The notes: a model not told the origin generated them from the letters alone. Shown: positions 17,104 to 26,261, counted from the first letter of the stretch. The stretch: 64,000 bases of DNA from Microbacterium sp. (GCF_031178445.1 NZ_JAPSIY010000001.1:62001-126000); one strand, 5' to 3'. Made by a program: numbers and translations.

Positions 17104-18020
17104 CCCTTGACCGCACCCTCTTGCACGCCGTTGAAGAAGAACCGCTGCATCACCGAGAACAGCACGATGATGGGGATGAGGGCCACCATGGTGCCAGCGG
17201 CGATCATGCGCGGATCCGGCGAGAAGTTGCCGTTCAGATAGGCCATCCCCACGGTCAGCGTGTAGTTCGCGGGGTCGGTGAGCACCATCAGCGGCCACAG
17301 GTAGTCATCCCACGCACCGATGAACGTGAAGATCGCCACCACGCTGGCCATTCCGCGCACGTTCGGCCACACGATGTGCCGGATGCGCTGCCACGTCGTC
17401 GCGCCGTCGACGGTCGCCGCATCGATGACGTCCTTGGGGATCATGCGGCACGCGGTGGCGATGAGCAGCGCGTTCATCGCCGAGATCGCACCGGGCAGGT
17501 AGACACCCCACAGCGTGTTGGCCAGCCCCAGGGAGTTGATCGTGAGCAGGTTCGCGGTGATGGTCACCTCACCTGGCAGCAGCATCGTCGACAGCAGGAT
17601 GCCGAGCACGACGAACTTGCCGCGGAACTTCATCAGCGCCAGCGCGTAGCCGGCGAAGACCGACAGGATCACGTTCGACAGCACCTGGCCGACGGCGACG
17701 AGCAGCGAGTGCCAGGCGTAGGTGTACACCGGCACGATGTCGGTGACCTTGCTGTAGTTCTCCAGCGTCGGATCGACCGGGATGATGTTCGGCGGAAAGA
17801 TGTACAGGTCGTCCAGCGGTCCCTTGAACGACGTCGACAGCTGCCAGACGAAGGGGCCGATGACCAGAAGCATCACTAAGATCATCAGCGCGTACCGCAT
17901 GATCAGGCCGGCCAGGGTCGGTTTGCTGAAGTCGCCGGATCCGCTGCGGCGGAAGCTGCGCTCCCTGCGGAGGCGCTGCGGCGTATCCTCGGCGGTCGCC
18001 GGGCGCGTGTCCACGCTCAT
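17100..18020 (-). CDS. Carbohydrate ABC transporter permease (MalG/CUT1 type)
   Basis: This is an inner-membrane channel subunit of the importer encoded with the lipoprotein at 18943-20244. The 306-aa protein has a hydrophilic N-terminus, six predicted membrane segments and the EAA loop DAATVDGATTWQRIRHIVWPN that contacts the ATPase, as in CUT1 family MalG proteins. Its start overlaps the stop of the other permease and its stop overlaps the GH92 start (both ATGA). No ATP-binding subunit is encoded in the locus, so a shared MsiK-like ATPase elsewhere is expected. Confidence 0.94.
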   Translation of the reverse strand: MSVDTRPATAEDTPQRLRRERSFRRSGSGDFSKPTLAGLIMRYALMILVMLLVIGPFVWQLSTSFKGPLDDLYIFPPNIIPVDPTLENYSKVTDIVPVYTYAWHSLLVAVGQVLSNVILSVFAGYALALMKFRGKFVVLGILLSTMLLPGEVTITANLLTINSLGLANTLWGVYLPGAISAMNALLIATACRMIPKDVIDAATVDGATTWQRIRHIVWPNVRGMASVVAIFTFIGAWDDYLWPLMVLTDPANYTLTVGMAYLNGNFSPDPRMIAAGTMVALIPIIVLFSVMQRFFFNGVQEGAVKG

Positions 18021-18907
18021 CGGCGCACCCCCATCGTCTTCTTCTCGCGGTTCATGAACGCGATCGCGATCAGCGGCAGCAACGTCAGCAGGAACAGCGC
18101 CACGCTGATCGCCGCCGCGTAGCCGAGATTGCCGTTCAGGCCGGAGCCGACCCGGCGGATGAGCATCACGATCGACATGTCGTAGCCGCCTGGCCCGCCG
18201 GTTCCGTTGGAGAGGATGTCGAGCTCGGTGAACACGCGCATGGCCGAGACGGCGATGAGCACCGAGATGAGCAGCATCGCGCCGCGCACGCTGGGGATGG
18301 TGACGCTGATGAAACGGCGGATGCTGCCGGCGCCGTCGAGCATCGCCGCCTCGTGCAGCTCCTTGCCGACGTTGCCGAGCGCCGCGAGGTACACGACCAT
18401 GTAGTAGCCGAGACCCTTCCAGACCGTGAGCAGGATGGCGCAGGCGAGCAGCCACCAGCGGTCGACGAGGAACGCGACGGGCTTGTCGGTCAGGCCCATC
18501 CACTGCAGGGCCTCGTTGATGACGCCTCGGCTGTCGAACAGCCAGCCCCAGATCAGGGCGACCACCACGACCGAGGCGATCACCGGGAAGTAGAAGGTGG
18601 TGCGGAACACCGCGATGCCGGGCACGTTCTTCTCGACCAGAAGCGCCAGCAGCAGCGGCAGGATCGTCAGCAGCGGCACGCACACGACCACGTAGATGAG
18701 GCAGGTGATCAGCGCGTAGCCGAACTGCTCGTCTTGCAGCAGCCGCTCGTACTGGGCGAACCCGACGGGCTGCACCGCGCGCAGTGGCCGCGCGTCGGTG
18801 AAACTCAGGACGACGGTGTTCAGGAACGGCCACAGCGAGAACACCAGCACCCAGACGACGGCGGGCCCGACGAGCAGCCAGGGTGTGAACCATCGATGGG
18901 ATCTCAT
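18017..18907 (-). CDS. Carbohydrate ABC transporter permease (MalF/CUT1 type)
   Basis: This is the second channel subunit, with the EAA loop KELHEAAMLDGAGSIRRFISVTIPS and six membrane segments, first at about residues 8-30 (PWLLVGPAVVWVLVFSLWPF). I chose the ATG at 18907 because GAGGAGG lies eight bases upstream; the frame also has a GTG at 18946 and an ATG at 18940. It follows the lipoprotein gene by 35 bp and overlaps the next permease by 4 nt. Confidence 0.93.
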   Translation of the reverse strand: MRSHRWFTPWLLVGPAVVWVLVFSLWPFLNTVVLSFTDARPLRAVQPVGFAQYERLLQDEQFGYALITCLIYVVVCVPLLTILPLLLALLVEKNVPGIAVFRTTFYFPVIASVVVVALIWGWLFDSRGVINEALQWMGLTDKPVAFLVDRWWLLACAILLTVWKGLGYYMVVYLAALGNVGKELHEAAMLDGAGSIRRFISVTIPSVRGAMLLISVLIAVSAMRVFTELDILSNGTGGPGGYDMSIVMLIRRVGSGLNGNLGYAAAISVALFLLTLLPLIAIAFMNREKKTMGVRR

Positions 18908-18942
18908 CGTGCGCCTCCTCGCGGGTGCTGGTGTTCGCATGC

Positions 18943-20244
18943 TCACTGGTCGATGCGGTTCTGGTTCGCGTAGTCGACGATCTTGTCGAGCGCGTCCTTC
19001 GGGGTCATGTCGCCCTTGATCGCAAGTGCGATCTGCTGGTTGAAGTACGTCGACATGTCACCCGTCCACTGGAACGGTGTGGCCTTGGCCTTCGGCAGCG
19101 ACTCGAACATCAGAGCCATCGCGTCGGCCTGCGCCGGCTCGAGGTCGGCCTGGACGGCCGACACGACCTCGTCGGCACCGCCGGCCGTGCCGGGTGCGAA
19201 CCCGCCGCCGGTCAGGATGGCGAACTCGACCTGGTTCTCCTCGTTCGTGAGGAACTTCGCGAACGCGAGCGCGGTCTCCTTGTTCTCCGAGTCGTTCGAG
19301 ATGTTGATCCCCTGCACGAACAGCGGCGGCGTGCCGGGGCGGGCGGTGGCGACGCTGGTGTCGGCCAGGGTCGGCGCCTTCGTGCGCAGGTCACCGGCGA
19401 AACCGGGTCCGCCGGTGGTGTAGGCGACCTTGCCCTGCAGGAACATCTCGGCGTTGCCGGCATAGCTGCCGGTCAGCGCCTCGGCGGGCATGGCGCCGGC
19501 AGCGTAGGCGTCGGCGTACTTCTGCACGATCGCCTCGGCTTCGGGCGTGTTGAAGGCGAACGTGCCGTCGGCTTCCATGACGGGCAACCCCGCGGCGACG
19601 AACGTGTCGAGACCTGGCATCGACGAGACGAGCTGCACCTTTCCGTCGGAGTCGGTGGCGACCTTCTCGGCGGTGTCGAGCCACTCGTCCGTCGTGCTCG
19701 GCAGGTTGCCCTCGGTGATGCCGTACGGCTGCACCGCGGCGAGGTTCCACCATGAAGCGTCGCTGCCGAGGTACCACGGCAGCCCATACGTGCCTTCCAC
19801 ACCGCTGTAGTTGCTGTACGCGTCCCAGCCGCCGGCGTTGTAAAGCTCCTTCAGCCCGGGGTCAGCCTTGTCGAGGTCGAGCAGCTTGCCGGCCTTGACC
19901 AGCGGGAAGGCGATGTCCGGCGGGAGGTTGAGCACGTCGGGCAGGGTGTTGGAGTTCGCCTGGCTGAGGATCTTGTCCTGGTAGCCGTCGCCGGGCTGGT
20001 CGATCCAGTCGACCTTGACGTCGGGATGCTCCTTCTCGAAGGCGGCGATCAGCTCTTCGAAGTACGGCGTGAACTTCTCGTTCTTGAGCGACCAGGTCTG
20101 GAACTCGATGGTGCCGCTGAGTTCACCAGAGGTGTCGACGGGGCCGGCGTCTTCGCCGCCGCCGGCGGCGCCACCGGTGCAGGCCGTCAGGGCAAGGGCG
20201 GTCGCTGCGGCGAGCCCGACGGCGAGGGTCGATCGGATCTTCAT
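18943..20244 (-). CDS. Sugar ABC transporter substrate-binding lipoprotein
   Basis: The 433-aa precursor has a lipoprotein signal with lipobox LTAC (Cys22) followed by a Gly/Ala linker, then an extracellular-solute-binding family 1 body (FQTWSLKNEKFTPYFEELIAAFEKEHPDVKVDWIDQPGDGYQDKI region). It should present an oligosaccharide to the two downstream permeases. Given the flanking glycosidases the ligand is probably the mannose-rich oligosaccharide freed by the secreted endoglycosidase. GAAGGAGA precedes the ATG by six bases. It is the first gene of the five-gene minus-strand operon, directly downstream of operator 20295-20310. Confidence 0.93.
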   Translation of the reverse strand: MKIRSTLAVGLAAATALALTACTGGAAGGGEDAGPVDTSGELSGTIEFQTWSLKNEKFTPYFEELIAAFEKEHPDVKVDWIDQPGDGYQDKILSQANSNTLPDVLNLPPDIAFPLVKAGKLLDLDKADPGLKELYNAGGWDAYSNYSGVEGTYGLPWYLGSDASWWNLAAVQPYGITEGNLPSTTDEWLDTAEKVATDSDGKVQLVSSMPGLDTFVAAGLPVMEADGTFAFNTPEAEAIVQKYADAYAAGAMPAEALTGSYAGNAEMFLQGKVAYTTGGPGFAGDLRTKAPTLADTSVATARPGTPPLFVQGINISNDSENKETALAFAKFLTNEENQVEFAILTGGGFAPGTAGGADEVVSAVQADLEPAQADAMALMFESLPKAKATPFQWTGDMSTYFNQQIALAIKGDMTPKDALDKIVDYANQNRIDQ

Positions 20245-20294
20245 GGACGTTCTCCTTCGAAGGGGTCCGGGATGCGCTCTGTGGAGGCCACATC

Positions 20295-20310
20295 ACTAAA
20301 CCGTTATAGT
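20295..20310. promoter_or_regulatory. Predicted LacI-family operator O1
   Basis: ACTAAACCGTTATAGT is a 16-bp imperfect palindrome with a central CG, as LacI-family repressors prefer. It lies between the divergent importer/GH92/endoglycosidase operon and the GH5 gene and matches the site upstream of the LacI and GH38 genes at ACTA-N-A-N-CG-N-T-N-TAGT. It also overlaps a TATAGT -10-like sequence. Confidence 0.7.
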
Positions 20311-20393
20311 GTCCATAGCATTACACATGGATGCACCCGCGTCCAGTCACCGTCGATCGAGCACGGAAATATCCGGGTCCAGAAAGGACTGCG

Positions 20394-21698
20394 ATGTCTG
20401 CGACCTCCTCCGCCAGCGCACCACTGCGTTTCGGGGCGAACTACACCCCTTCGACGAACTGGATGCACTCCTGGATGTCGCTGAACCTCGACGACGTCCG
20501 CCGCGACTTCGCGGGGCTGGCCGAGCTCGGCCTCGACCACGTGCGGATCTTCCCGCTCTGGCCGCTTCTGCAGCCCAACCGCACCCTGATCCGCGCCGAG
20601 GCGGTCGCCGACGTCCGCGCGGTCGTCGACGTCGGCGCCGAGTTCGGCCTGGACGTCAGCGTCGACGTCATCCAGGGCCATCTGTCGAGCTTCGACTTCA
20701 TGCCGTCGTGGCTGTACACGTGGCACGACAAGAACATGTTCACGCACCCGGACGCCCTCAGCGGCCAGGTCGCGCTGGTCGAGCGCCTCGGCGAGGCACT
20801 GGGCGGAGCGAAGAACTTCCTCGGTTTCACCACGGGCAACGAGACCAACCAGTTCTCGGCATCCGTGCATCCGTCACCCTGGCCGGTGACGCCCGATGAG
20901 GCGGCGCACTGGATCACCACCCTGCTCGACGCGGCCGACTCCGCCGCCCCCGACCAGGAGCATGTGCACAGCGAGTACGACGCGGCCTGGTATCTCGACG
21001 GACACGGCTTCACCCCCGCCCACGCCGCGCGGCTCGGAGCGATGACCACCGTGCACTCGTGGATCTTCAACGGCACGGCTCAGCGGTACGGCGGCCGCTC
21101 CGCGGCATCCGACCGCCATGCCGAGTACCTGATCGAGGTCTCGCGAGCATTCGCCGCCGACCCGCATCGACGCACCTGGCTGCAGGAGGTCGGCGCCCCG
21201 TCGAACTGCCTGACCGCTGACGAGGTGCCTGGCTTCCTCGAGCAGACGGTGCGCAACGCGCTGCGGACCGAGAACCTGTGGGGCGTGACCTGGTGGTGCT
21301 CGCACGACGTCAGCCGGACGCTCGCCGACTTCCCGGAGCTGGAGTACTCGCTCGGACTCATCGACCAGTCCGGCGCCGCCAAGCCCATCGGGCGCCGCTT
21401 CGCCGAGATCATCCCCGAGCTGCGCGCCCGGCGCGAGGCGCCGAAGCGCGAGCTCGGCATCGTCATCGAGGTCGATGAGGACGACACCCCGGTCAGCCGC
21501 GGCGCCCTCGCGCCCGGCGGTCCGATCTTCGAGGCGTGGGTCGCGGCGTGCGCGGAGGGCGTGGATGCGGCCTTCGTCACCTCCGCGGATGCCGCCGACC
21601 CGGCCGCCCTGGCCGCGCGCGGGATCACCGAACTCCTGCACCCCGATCTGTCTCAGGGCGTCGCGGTCTACTCGTCGAACAACACCGTCGTCGACTGA
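20394..21698 (+). CDS. GH5 glycosidase, likely GH5_18 beta-mannosidase of the N-glycan core
   Basis: The 434-aa protein is a cytoplasmic TIM-barrel clan-A glycosidase: acid/base Glu150 in TTGNETNQF and nucleophile Glu265 in [10 protein letters not shown], with no signal peptide. The aromatic-rich loops ([20 protein letters not shown]) and neighbourhood resemble bifidobacterial GH5_18 enzymes, which release mannose from Man-beta-1,4-GlcNAc left after endoglycosidase and alpha-mannosidase action. The subfamily is inferred; another GH5 specificity is possible. AAAGGA stands five bases before the ATG at 20394. It is divergent from the importer operon over operator O1. Confidence 0.8.
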   Translation: MSATSSASAPLRFGANYTPSTNWMHSWMSLNLDDVRRDFAGLAELGLDHVRIFPLWPLLQPNRTLIRAEAVADVRAVVDVGAEFGLDVSVDVIQGHLSSFDFMPSWLYTWHDKNMFTHPDALSGQVALVERLGEALGGAKNFLGFTTGNETNQFSASVHPSPWPVTPDEAAHWITTLLDAADSAAPDQEHVHSEYDAAWYLDGHGFTPAHAARLGAMTTVHSWIFNGTAQRYGGRSAASDRHAEYLIEVSRAFAADPHRRTWLQEVGAPSNCLTADEVPGFLEQTVRNALRTENLWGVTWWCSHDVSRTLADFPELEYSLGLIDQSGAAKPIGRRFAEIIPELRARREAPKRELGIVIEVDEDDTPVSRGALAPGGPIFEAWVAACAEGVDAAFVTSADAADPAALAARGITELLHPDLSQGVAVYSSNNTVVD

Positions 21699-21714
21699 AC
21701 ACGACCGGCCGCGG

Positions 21715-22740
21715 TCACGCCTTCGGGCGCCCCGTGCTCTCGCGCACGGTGAGCGCGGGGCGCGGCCCCGTGCGGTCGGGCAGGATCTCCGCGGCATCGA
21801 TCTGCTCGAGCAGGAAGGCGGCTGCCTGCTCGCCGAGCCCGAAGGTGTCTCGGGTGAGGCAGGTGATCGACGGATGCATCAGCCCGGTCACGACGGAGTC
21901 GTCGAAGGACGCCAGAGAGATCTCACCCGGCACCGACACGCCCATCTCCTGAGTCACGCGCAATCCGGCGATCGCCATGGTGTCGTTGTCGAAGACGACG
22001 GCCGTCGGCCGCTCGCGGCGGCTCAGCAGCGACCGCATCACGGACGAGACCTCGATCGGCGAGTAGTCGGTGGCGATCGTCTCGCCCACCACATCGCGAT
22101 CGGCCATGGCCGTGAGCACCTCGGAGCGCAGCCGGGCGTGCTCGTACTCCTCCGGACCCGAGATGTACACCACGCGCCGGTGGCCGAGTCCCGCGATGTA
22201 CCCGAACACCGTCTCGGCCGCCTGCGCGTCATCGAGCCAGATCGTGGCGGGGTCTTCATCGCTCGACGGGCGGCCGCCGATCACCACGGCCGGCAGACCG
22301 AGCGAGCGCAGGATCTCGGGCCTCGGGTCGCCCTCGCGGGGGTCGAGCACGATCACGCCGTCGACCTGGTTGGCGCTGCGCCAGCGGCGGTAGGTCGCGA
22401 TCTCATCGGCGATCGACTGGACGACCACCAGCTGCAGACCCATGCGATGCTCAGCGAGCGACGACTGCGCGCCCGCAATGAGATCGGTGAAGAACGCCTC
22501 AGCGCCGAGCGTGCGGGCGGGGCGGTTGACGGCGAAGCCCACCACGCCGGCGCGCGCCCCGACCAGCGCGCGCGCGGTGGAGCTCGGACGCCACTCGTGC
22601 TCGTCGGCGATCGCGAGGATCCGCCGGCGTGTCTCCTCGCTCACCCCTGGCCGCCCGTTCAGCGCGAAAGACACCGCACCGGGCGAGACCCCCGCCTGTC
22701 GCGCGATGTCCGCGATGGTGACACGCTTGGCCCGTGACAT
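21715..22740 (-). CDS. LacI-family transcriptional repressor
   Basis: The 341-aa regulator has an N-terminal LacI helix-turn-helix (VTIADIARQAGVSPGAVSFALNGRPGVSEETRRRI) and a periplasmic-binding-protein-like effector domain (GVVGFAVNRP onward, ending with the LTVRES motif near the C-terminus). It sits between the GH5 and GH38 genes and is divergent from GH38, with a predicted operator 12 bp upstream of its own ATG. It likely represses the whole locus until a mannose-containing sugar binds; the inducer is unknown. Confidence 0.93.
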   Translation of the reverse strand: MSRAKRVTIADIARQAGVSPGAVSFALNGRPGVSEETRRRILAIADEHEWRPSSTARALVGARAGVVGFAVNRPARTLGAEAFFTDLIAGAQSSLAEHRMGLQLVVVQSIADEIATYRRWRSANQVDGVIVLDPREGDPRPEILRSLGLPAVVIGGRPSSDEDPATIWLDDAQAAETVFGYIAGLGHRRVVYISGPEEYEHARLRSEVLTAMADRDVVGETIATDYSPIEVSSVMRSLLSRRERPTAVVFDNDTMAIAGLRVTQEMGVSVPGEISLASFDDSVVTGLMHPSITCLTRDTFGLGEQAAAFLLEQIDAAEILPDRTGPRPALTVRESTGRPKA

Positions 22741-22751
22741 AGACTCACCGT

Positions 22752-22767
22752 ACTAGATCGTTTTAGT
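22752..22767. promoter_or_regulatory. Predicted LacI-family operator O2
   Basis: ACTAGATCGTTTTAGT matches O1 (20295-20310) at all palindromic positions. It lies between the divergent LacI and GH38 starts, so it would give autoregulation and control of GH38. Confidence 0.7.
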
Positions 22768-22821
22768 CGCCGTACCCCTCGGACGGTCGCTGACATTCTC
22801 CCACTGCGAAGGAGCACTGCC

Positions 22822-25809
22822 GTGCACGAAGAGACCTCGCTCACCGTCGGCCGCGTGAACCGCGTTCTCAACGAGCGCGTACGGCCGGCGATCCATTCCG
22901 CCCGCAGGCCGCTCGAGATCGCCGTGCGCCGGCTGCCCGGCGAGCCGATCGCGCCGGCCGAGGGCCTGGCTCTGGACTTCGAGCCGTTCACCGCTGGCAG
23001 CATGTGGGGGCCCGCCTGGGGGACGACCTGGTTCCGCGTACGCGGCGAGGTCCCCGCGGAGTGGGCCGGTCGCAAGGTCGAGGCGCTCATCGACCTCGGC
23101 TTCGACGTGAACATGACCGGCTTCCAATGCGAGGCGCTCGCCTACCGCCCCGACGGCACACCCATCAAGAGCCTCAACCCGCGCAATCAGTGGCTGCCGA
23201 TCGAGGTCGACGCCGGCGGCGCGGTCGAGTTCTACCTCGAGGGCGCATCGAACCCGGTGCTCCTGGATTACCACCCCTTCCTGCCCACGCAGGAGGGCGA
23301 CATCCGCACCTCCTCCCCCGAACCGCTGTACCGCGTGCGGCACATGGACCTGGCGGTGTTCGAGCCCGAGGTGTTCGAGCTGTCGCTCGACCTCGACGTG
23401 CTGATCGAGCTGCAGGCCGAGCTGCCCGAGACCAGCCCCCGTCGCATGCGCATCCTGCAGGCTCTCGACGACGCACTCGACGCGCTCGACCTTCAGCGCA
23501 TCGTCGAGACCGCATCCGACGCGCGCGCCGAACTGGCCGAGGTGCTCGCCTCGCCCGCCGACGCCAGCGCCCACCGCATCGCCGCAGTCGGCCACGCCCA
23601 CATCGACTCCGCCTGGCTGTGGCCGGTGCGCGAGACGATCCGCAAGGTCGCCCGCACCACGTCGTCGATGACGACGCTCATCGACGAGCAGCCCGACTTC
23701 CTGTACGGCATGTCGAGCGCCCAGCAGTACGCCTGGATCAAGGAACACCGCCCCGAGGTTTTCGCACGGGTGAAGGATGCCGTCGCCGCAGGCCGCTTCC
23801 TGCCGCTCGGCGGGATGTGGGTCGAGTCCGACACGGTCATGCCCACCGGCGAGTCGCTGGTGCGGCAGTTCTCGCACGGCCAGCGGTTCTTCGAGCGCGA
23901 GTTCGGCATCCGCTCGAAGGGCGTGTGGCTGCCCGACAGCTTCGGCTACTCCCCCGCCCTGCCGCAGCTGATGCGCCGGGCCGGGTTCGAGTGGTTCTTC
24001 ACGCAGAAGATCTCGTGGAACCAGCGCAACGTGTTCCCGCACCACAGCTTCCTGTGGGAGGGCATCGACGGCTCGCGCATGTTCACGCACTTCCCTCCGA
24101 TGGACACGTACAACTCGCAGTTGAGCGGCATGGAGGTGGCGAAGGCGTCTCGCCAGTTCAAGGAGAACCGGGTCGCCACCATGTCGATCGCGCCGGTCGG
24201 CTGGGGCGACGGCGGTGGCGGCACCACGCGCGAGATGACCGGACGCGCGACCCGCCTGGCCGACCTCGAGGGCTCCGCGAAGGTGGAGTGGAAGCATCCC
24301 GACGACTTCTTCGCCGACACCCGCGCCGAGCTCACCGACCCCGCGGTCTGGGTCGGCGAGCTCTACCTCGAGCTGCACCGCGGCACCCTCACCAGCCAGC
24401 ACGCCACGAAGGCGCTGCACCGCTGGGCAGAGCAGGCGCTCATCGAGGCCGAGCTGTGGGCGGCGACGGCATCCGTCCGGCTCGGCGCACCGTACCCGCA
24501 TGACGAACTCGACCGGCTCTGGCAGCTGGTGCTGCTGCACGAGTTCCACGACATCCTTCCGGGCACCTCGATCGCGTGGGTGCATCGCGAGGCCGTCGAA
24601 GTGCTCGGAGACGTGCTGTCGGATGCTCGCGCGATCACGGATGCCGCGATGAAGGCGCTTGCCGGCGACGGCGACCGTGAGCTGGTGTTCACGCCGACAT
24701 CGGTCGGGGGCGGAAGGGCGCTCGGGGCGAGCGAGATCGAACGCCCCTCGGCATCCGCCGGCCTTTCCGAGGAGGGCGGAGGCTTCCGTCTGGAGAACGA
24801 CCTCATCTCGGTGCTCGTCTCCTCAGAGGGCCTCATCGTCTCGGCCGTCGACAAGTCCACCGGTCGCGAGGCGATCCCGGCGGGGAAGCCCGCGAACCTG
24901 TTCCAGCTGCACCAGGACTTCCCGAACATGTGGGACGCGTGGGACATCGACCGCTACTACCGCAATCGCGTGGACGACCTGACGGCGGCTTCCTCGATCA
25001 CCGCCTCCCTCGAGGGTGGTGCCGCGACCGTCGTCGTGAAACGGGAGTTCTCGCAGTCGACGATCGAGCAGACGATCGTGCTGCAGCCCGGCTCGCGCAC
25101 GGTGCTGCTGCGCAACGACATCGACTGGCACGAGACCGAGAAGCTGCTCAAGCTGGCGTTCCCGCTCGACGTCTTCGCCCGCGAGACGCTCGCCGAGACC
25201 CAGTTCGGCTTCCAGCGCCGGGTCACGCACGTGAACACCAGCTGGGAGGCGGCGAAGTTCGAGACCTCGATGCACCGCTTCGTGCTGGCGCAGGAGGACG
25301 ACGGCTTCGGCGTCGCGCTCGTGAACGACTCGATCTACGGCTACGACACCACCCGCGACGCGGACGGCGACGACGTCACCACCACCATCCGCCTGTCGCT
25401 GCTGCGCGCTCCGCGCTTCCCCGATCCCGACACCGACCACGGCCCGCACGAGATCGAGGTGGGTCTCGTCGTGGGGGCGGATGCCGCGATCGCCACCGCC
25501 GAGGGCATCAGGCTCAACGCGCTGCCGACCGTCGTGCGCGGGGCGAACGAGGTGGAGCCGCTCGTCTCCGTGACCGGCCCTGGCATCGTGGTGTCGAGCG
25601 TGAAGCTCGCCGACGACCGCTCCGGCGACGTGATCGTGCGCGTGTACGAATCGCTCGGGCGGCGCACCAGTGGTGAGCTGTCGGTCGGCTTCGAGCATTC
25701 CGGCATCCGCGAGGTCTCGCTCATCGAGGACGACCTGGACGACGCGCGCACCGGCGGAGAGATCTCGCTCAAGCCGTTCGAGGTGCGCACGCTGCGCATC
25801 GCGCGCTGA
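22822..25809 (+). CDS. GH38 alpha-mannosidase
   Basis: Family 38 enzymes are zinc-dependent retaining alpha-mannosidases removing alpha-1,2/1,3/1,6 mannose. The 995-aa protein is of normal length. The zinc site begins GHAHIDSAWLWPVRETIRK (His258, His260, Asp262), and the nucleophile is Asp372 in VWLPDSFGYSPALPQL. The C-terminal beta-sandwich domains run from about residue 640. No signal peptide is present, so it acts on imported oligosaccharide. The GTG is preceded by GAAGGAG. It is monocistronic, with operator O2 upstream and a long inverted repeat downstream. Confidence 0.95.
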   Translation: MHEETSLTVGRVNRVLNERVRPAIHSARRPLEIAVRRLPGEPIAPAEGLALDFEPFTAGSMWGPAWGTTWFRVRGEVPAEWAGRKVEALIDLGFDVNMTGFQCEALAYRPDGTPIKSLNPRNQWLPIEVDAGGAVEFYLEGASNPVLLDYHPFLPTQEGDIRTSSPEPLYRVRHMDLAVFEPEVFELSLDLDVLIELQAELPETSPRRMRILQALDDALDALDLQRIVETASDARAELAEVLASPADASAHRIAAVGHAHIDSAWLWPVRETIRKVARTTSSMTTLIDEQPDFLYGMSSAQQYAWIKEHRPEVFARVKDAVAAGRFLPLGGMWVESDTVMPTGESLVRQFSHGQRFFEREFGIRSKGVWLPDSFGYSPALPQLMRRAGFEWFFTQKISWNQRNVFPHHSFLWEGIDGSRMFTHFPPMDTYNSQLSGMEVAKASRQFKENRVATMSIAPVGWGDGGGGTTREMTGRATRLADLEGSAKVEWKHPDDFFADTRAELTDPAVWVGELYLELHRGTLTSQHATKALHRWAEQALIEAELWAATASVRLGAPYPHDELDRLWQLVLLHEFHDILPGTSIAWVHREAVEVLGDVLSDARAITDAAMKALAGDGDRELVFTPTSVGGGRALGASEIERPSASAGLSEEGGGFRLENDLISVLVSSEGLIVSAVDKSTGREAIPAGKPANLFQLHQDFPNMWDAWDIDRYYRNRVDDLTAASSITASLEGGAATVVVKREFSQSTIEQTIVLQPGSRTVLLRNDIDWHETEKLLKLAFPLDVFARETLAETQFGFQRRVTHVNTSWEAAKFETSMHRFVLAQEDDGFGVALVNDSIYGYDTTRDADGDDVTTTIRLSLLRAPRFPDPDTDHGPHEIEVGLVVGADAAIATAEGIRLNALPTVVRGANEVEPLVSVTGPGIVVSSVKLADDRSGDVIVRVYESLGRRTSGELSVGFEHSGIREVSLIEDDLDDARTGGEISLKPFEVRTLRIAR

Positions 25810-25878
25810 ATCGTCGGCCTAGCCACCCGACGCCACCGGCCGAGCGACCAGGCCGGGCGACGCTCTCCGGGCGACGCG

Positions 25879-25947
25879 GAACAGGAGATTCACCCGCGAC
25901 AGGATGCTTTCGCGGCATCCATCCTGTTGCGGGTGGATCCCCTGTTC
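25879..25947. repeat. 27-bp imperfect inverted repeat, 15-nt loop
   Basis: The arms 25879-25905 and 25921-25947 pair at 24 of 27 positions (GAACAGG...CACCCGC...ACAGGAT). It lies 70 bp past the GH38 stop. It could terminate GH38, but its length and the absence of a U-run suggest a mobile REP/MITE-like palindrome. Confidence 0.75.
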
Positions 25948-25966
25948 TCGACCACGGCCGACCGGG

Positions 25967-26113
25967 TCATCCGAAGACGGCCACGGCGTCGCGCCGGGTG
26001 GCGAGCACGATCGCCAGCACCCCGAGGAAGCACTCGGCCGCCGCCAAGACGATCGACGCCAGCGGGCTGAGCGCCAGCAGAACGTCCTGAGGGGCGGTGA
26101 TCGCGCCGGCCAT
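25967..26113 (-). pseudogene. Possible remnant of a membrane protein, about 48 aa
   Basis: A frame from ATG 26113 (or TTG 26131) to TGA 25967-25969 encodes two hydrophobic stretches (APQDVLLALSPLASIVLAAA and FLGVLAIVLA) ending in RRDAVAVFG. There is no ribosome binding site and a stop lies immediately upstream of the TTG, so this looks like the C-terminal piece of a lost integral membrane protein. The rest of the 600-bp gap between GH38 and the serine hydrolase holds the inverted repeat, a hairpin and one 36-aa frame. Confidence 0.3.
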
Positions 26114-26187
26114 GAACGCGGTGAGCAGCAACCCTCACGATAGCGGGGCCGCCGGTCTTTCGAATCGCTAAGGATCCGCGCTTCTTT

Positions 26188-26228
26188 CCTCGCGCACTCG
26201 CCGCAGAAGTCTGCAGGCTTGCGCGAGG
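26188..26228 (+). other. Stable two-tier stem-loop upstream of a small ORF
   Basis: CCTCGCGCA (26188-26196) pairs with TGCGCGAGG (26220-26228), and inside it GCCGCAG pairs with CTGCAGGC around an AAGT loop. It lies 33 bp upstream of the 36-codon frame at 26262 and could be a 5'-UTR structure or a terminator of anything read through from upstream. Confidence 0.45.
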
Positions 26229-26261
26229 CTGAAGGCGAAGCATCCGCGGATAAGGAAGATC

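Noticed and set aside
13780..17241. 1153-codon plus-strand frame opposite the GH92 gene
   Set aside because: No domain pattern and Arg/Gly-rich composition; mirror of GH92 codon bias.
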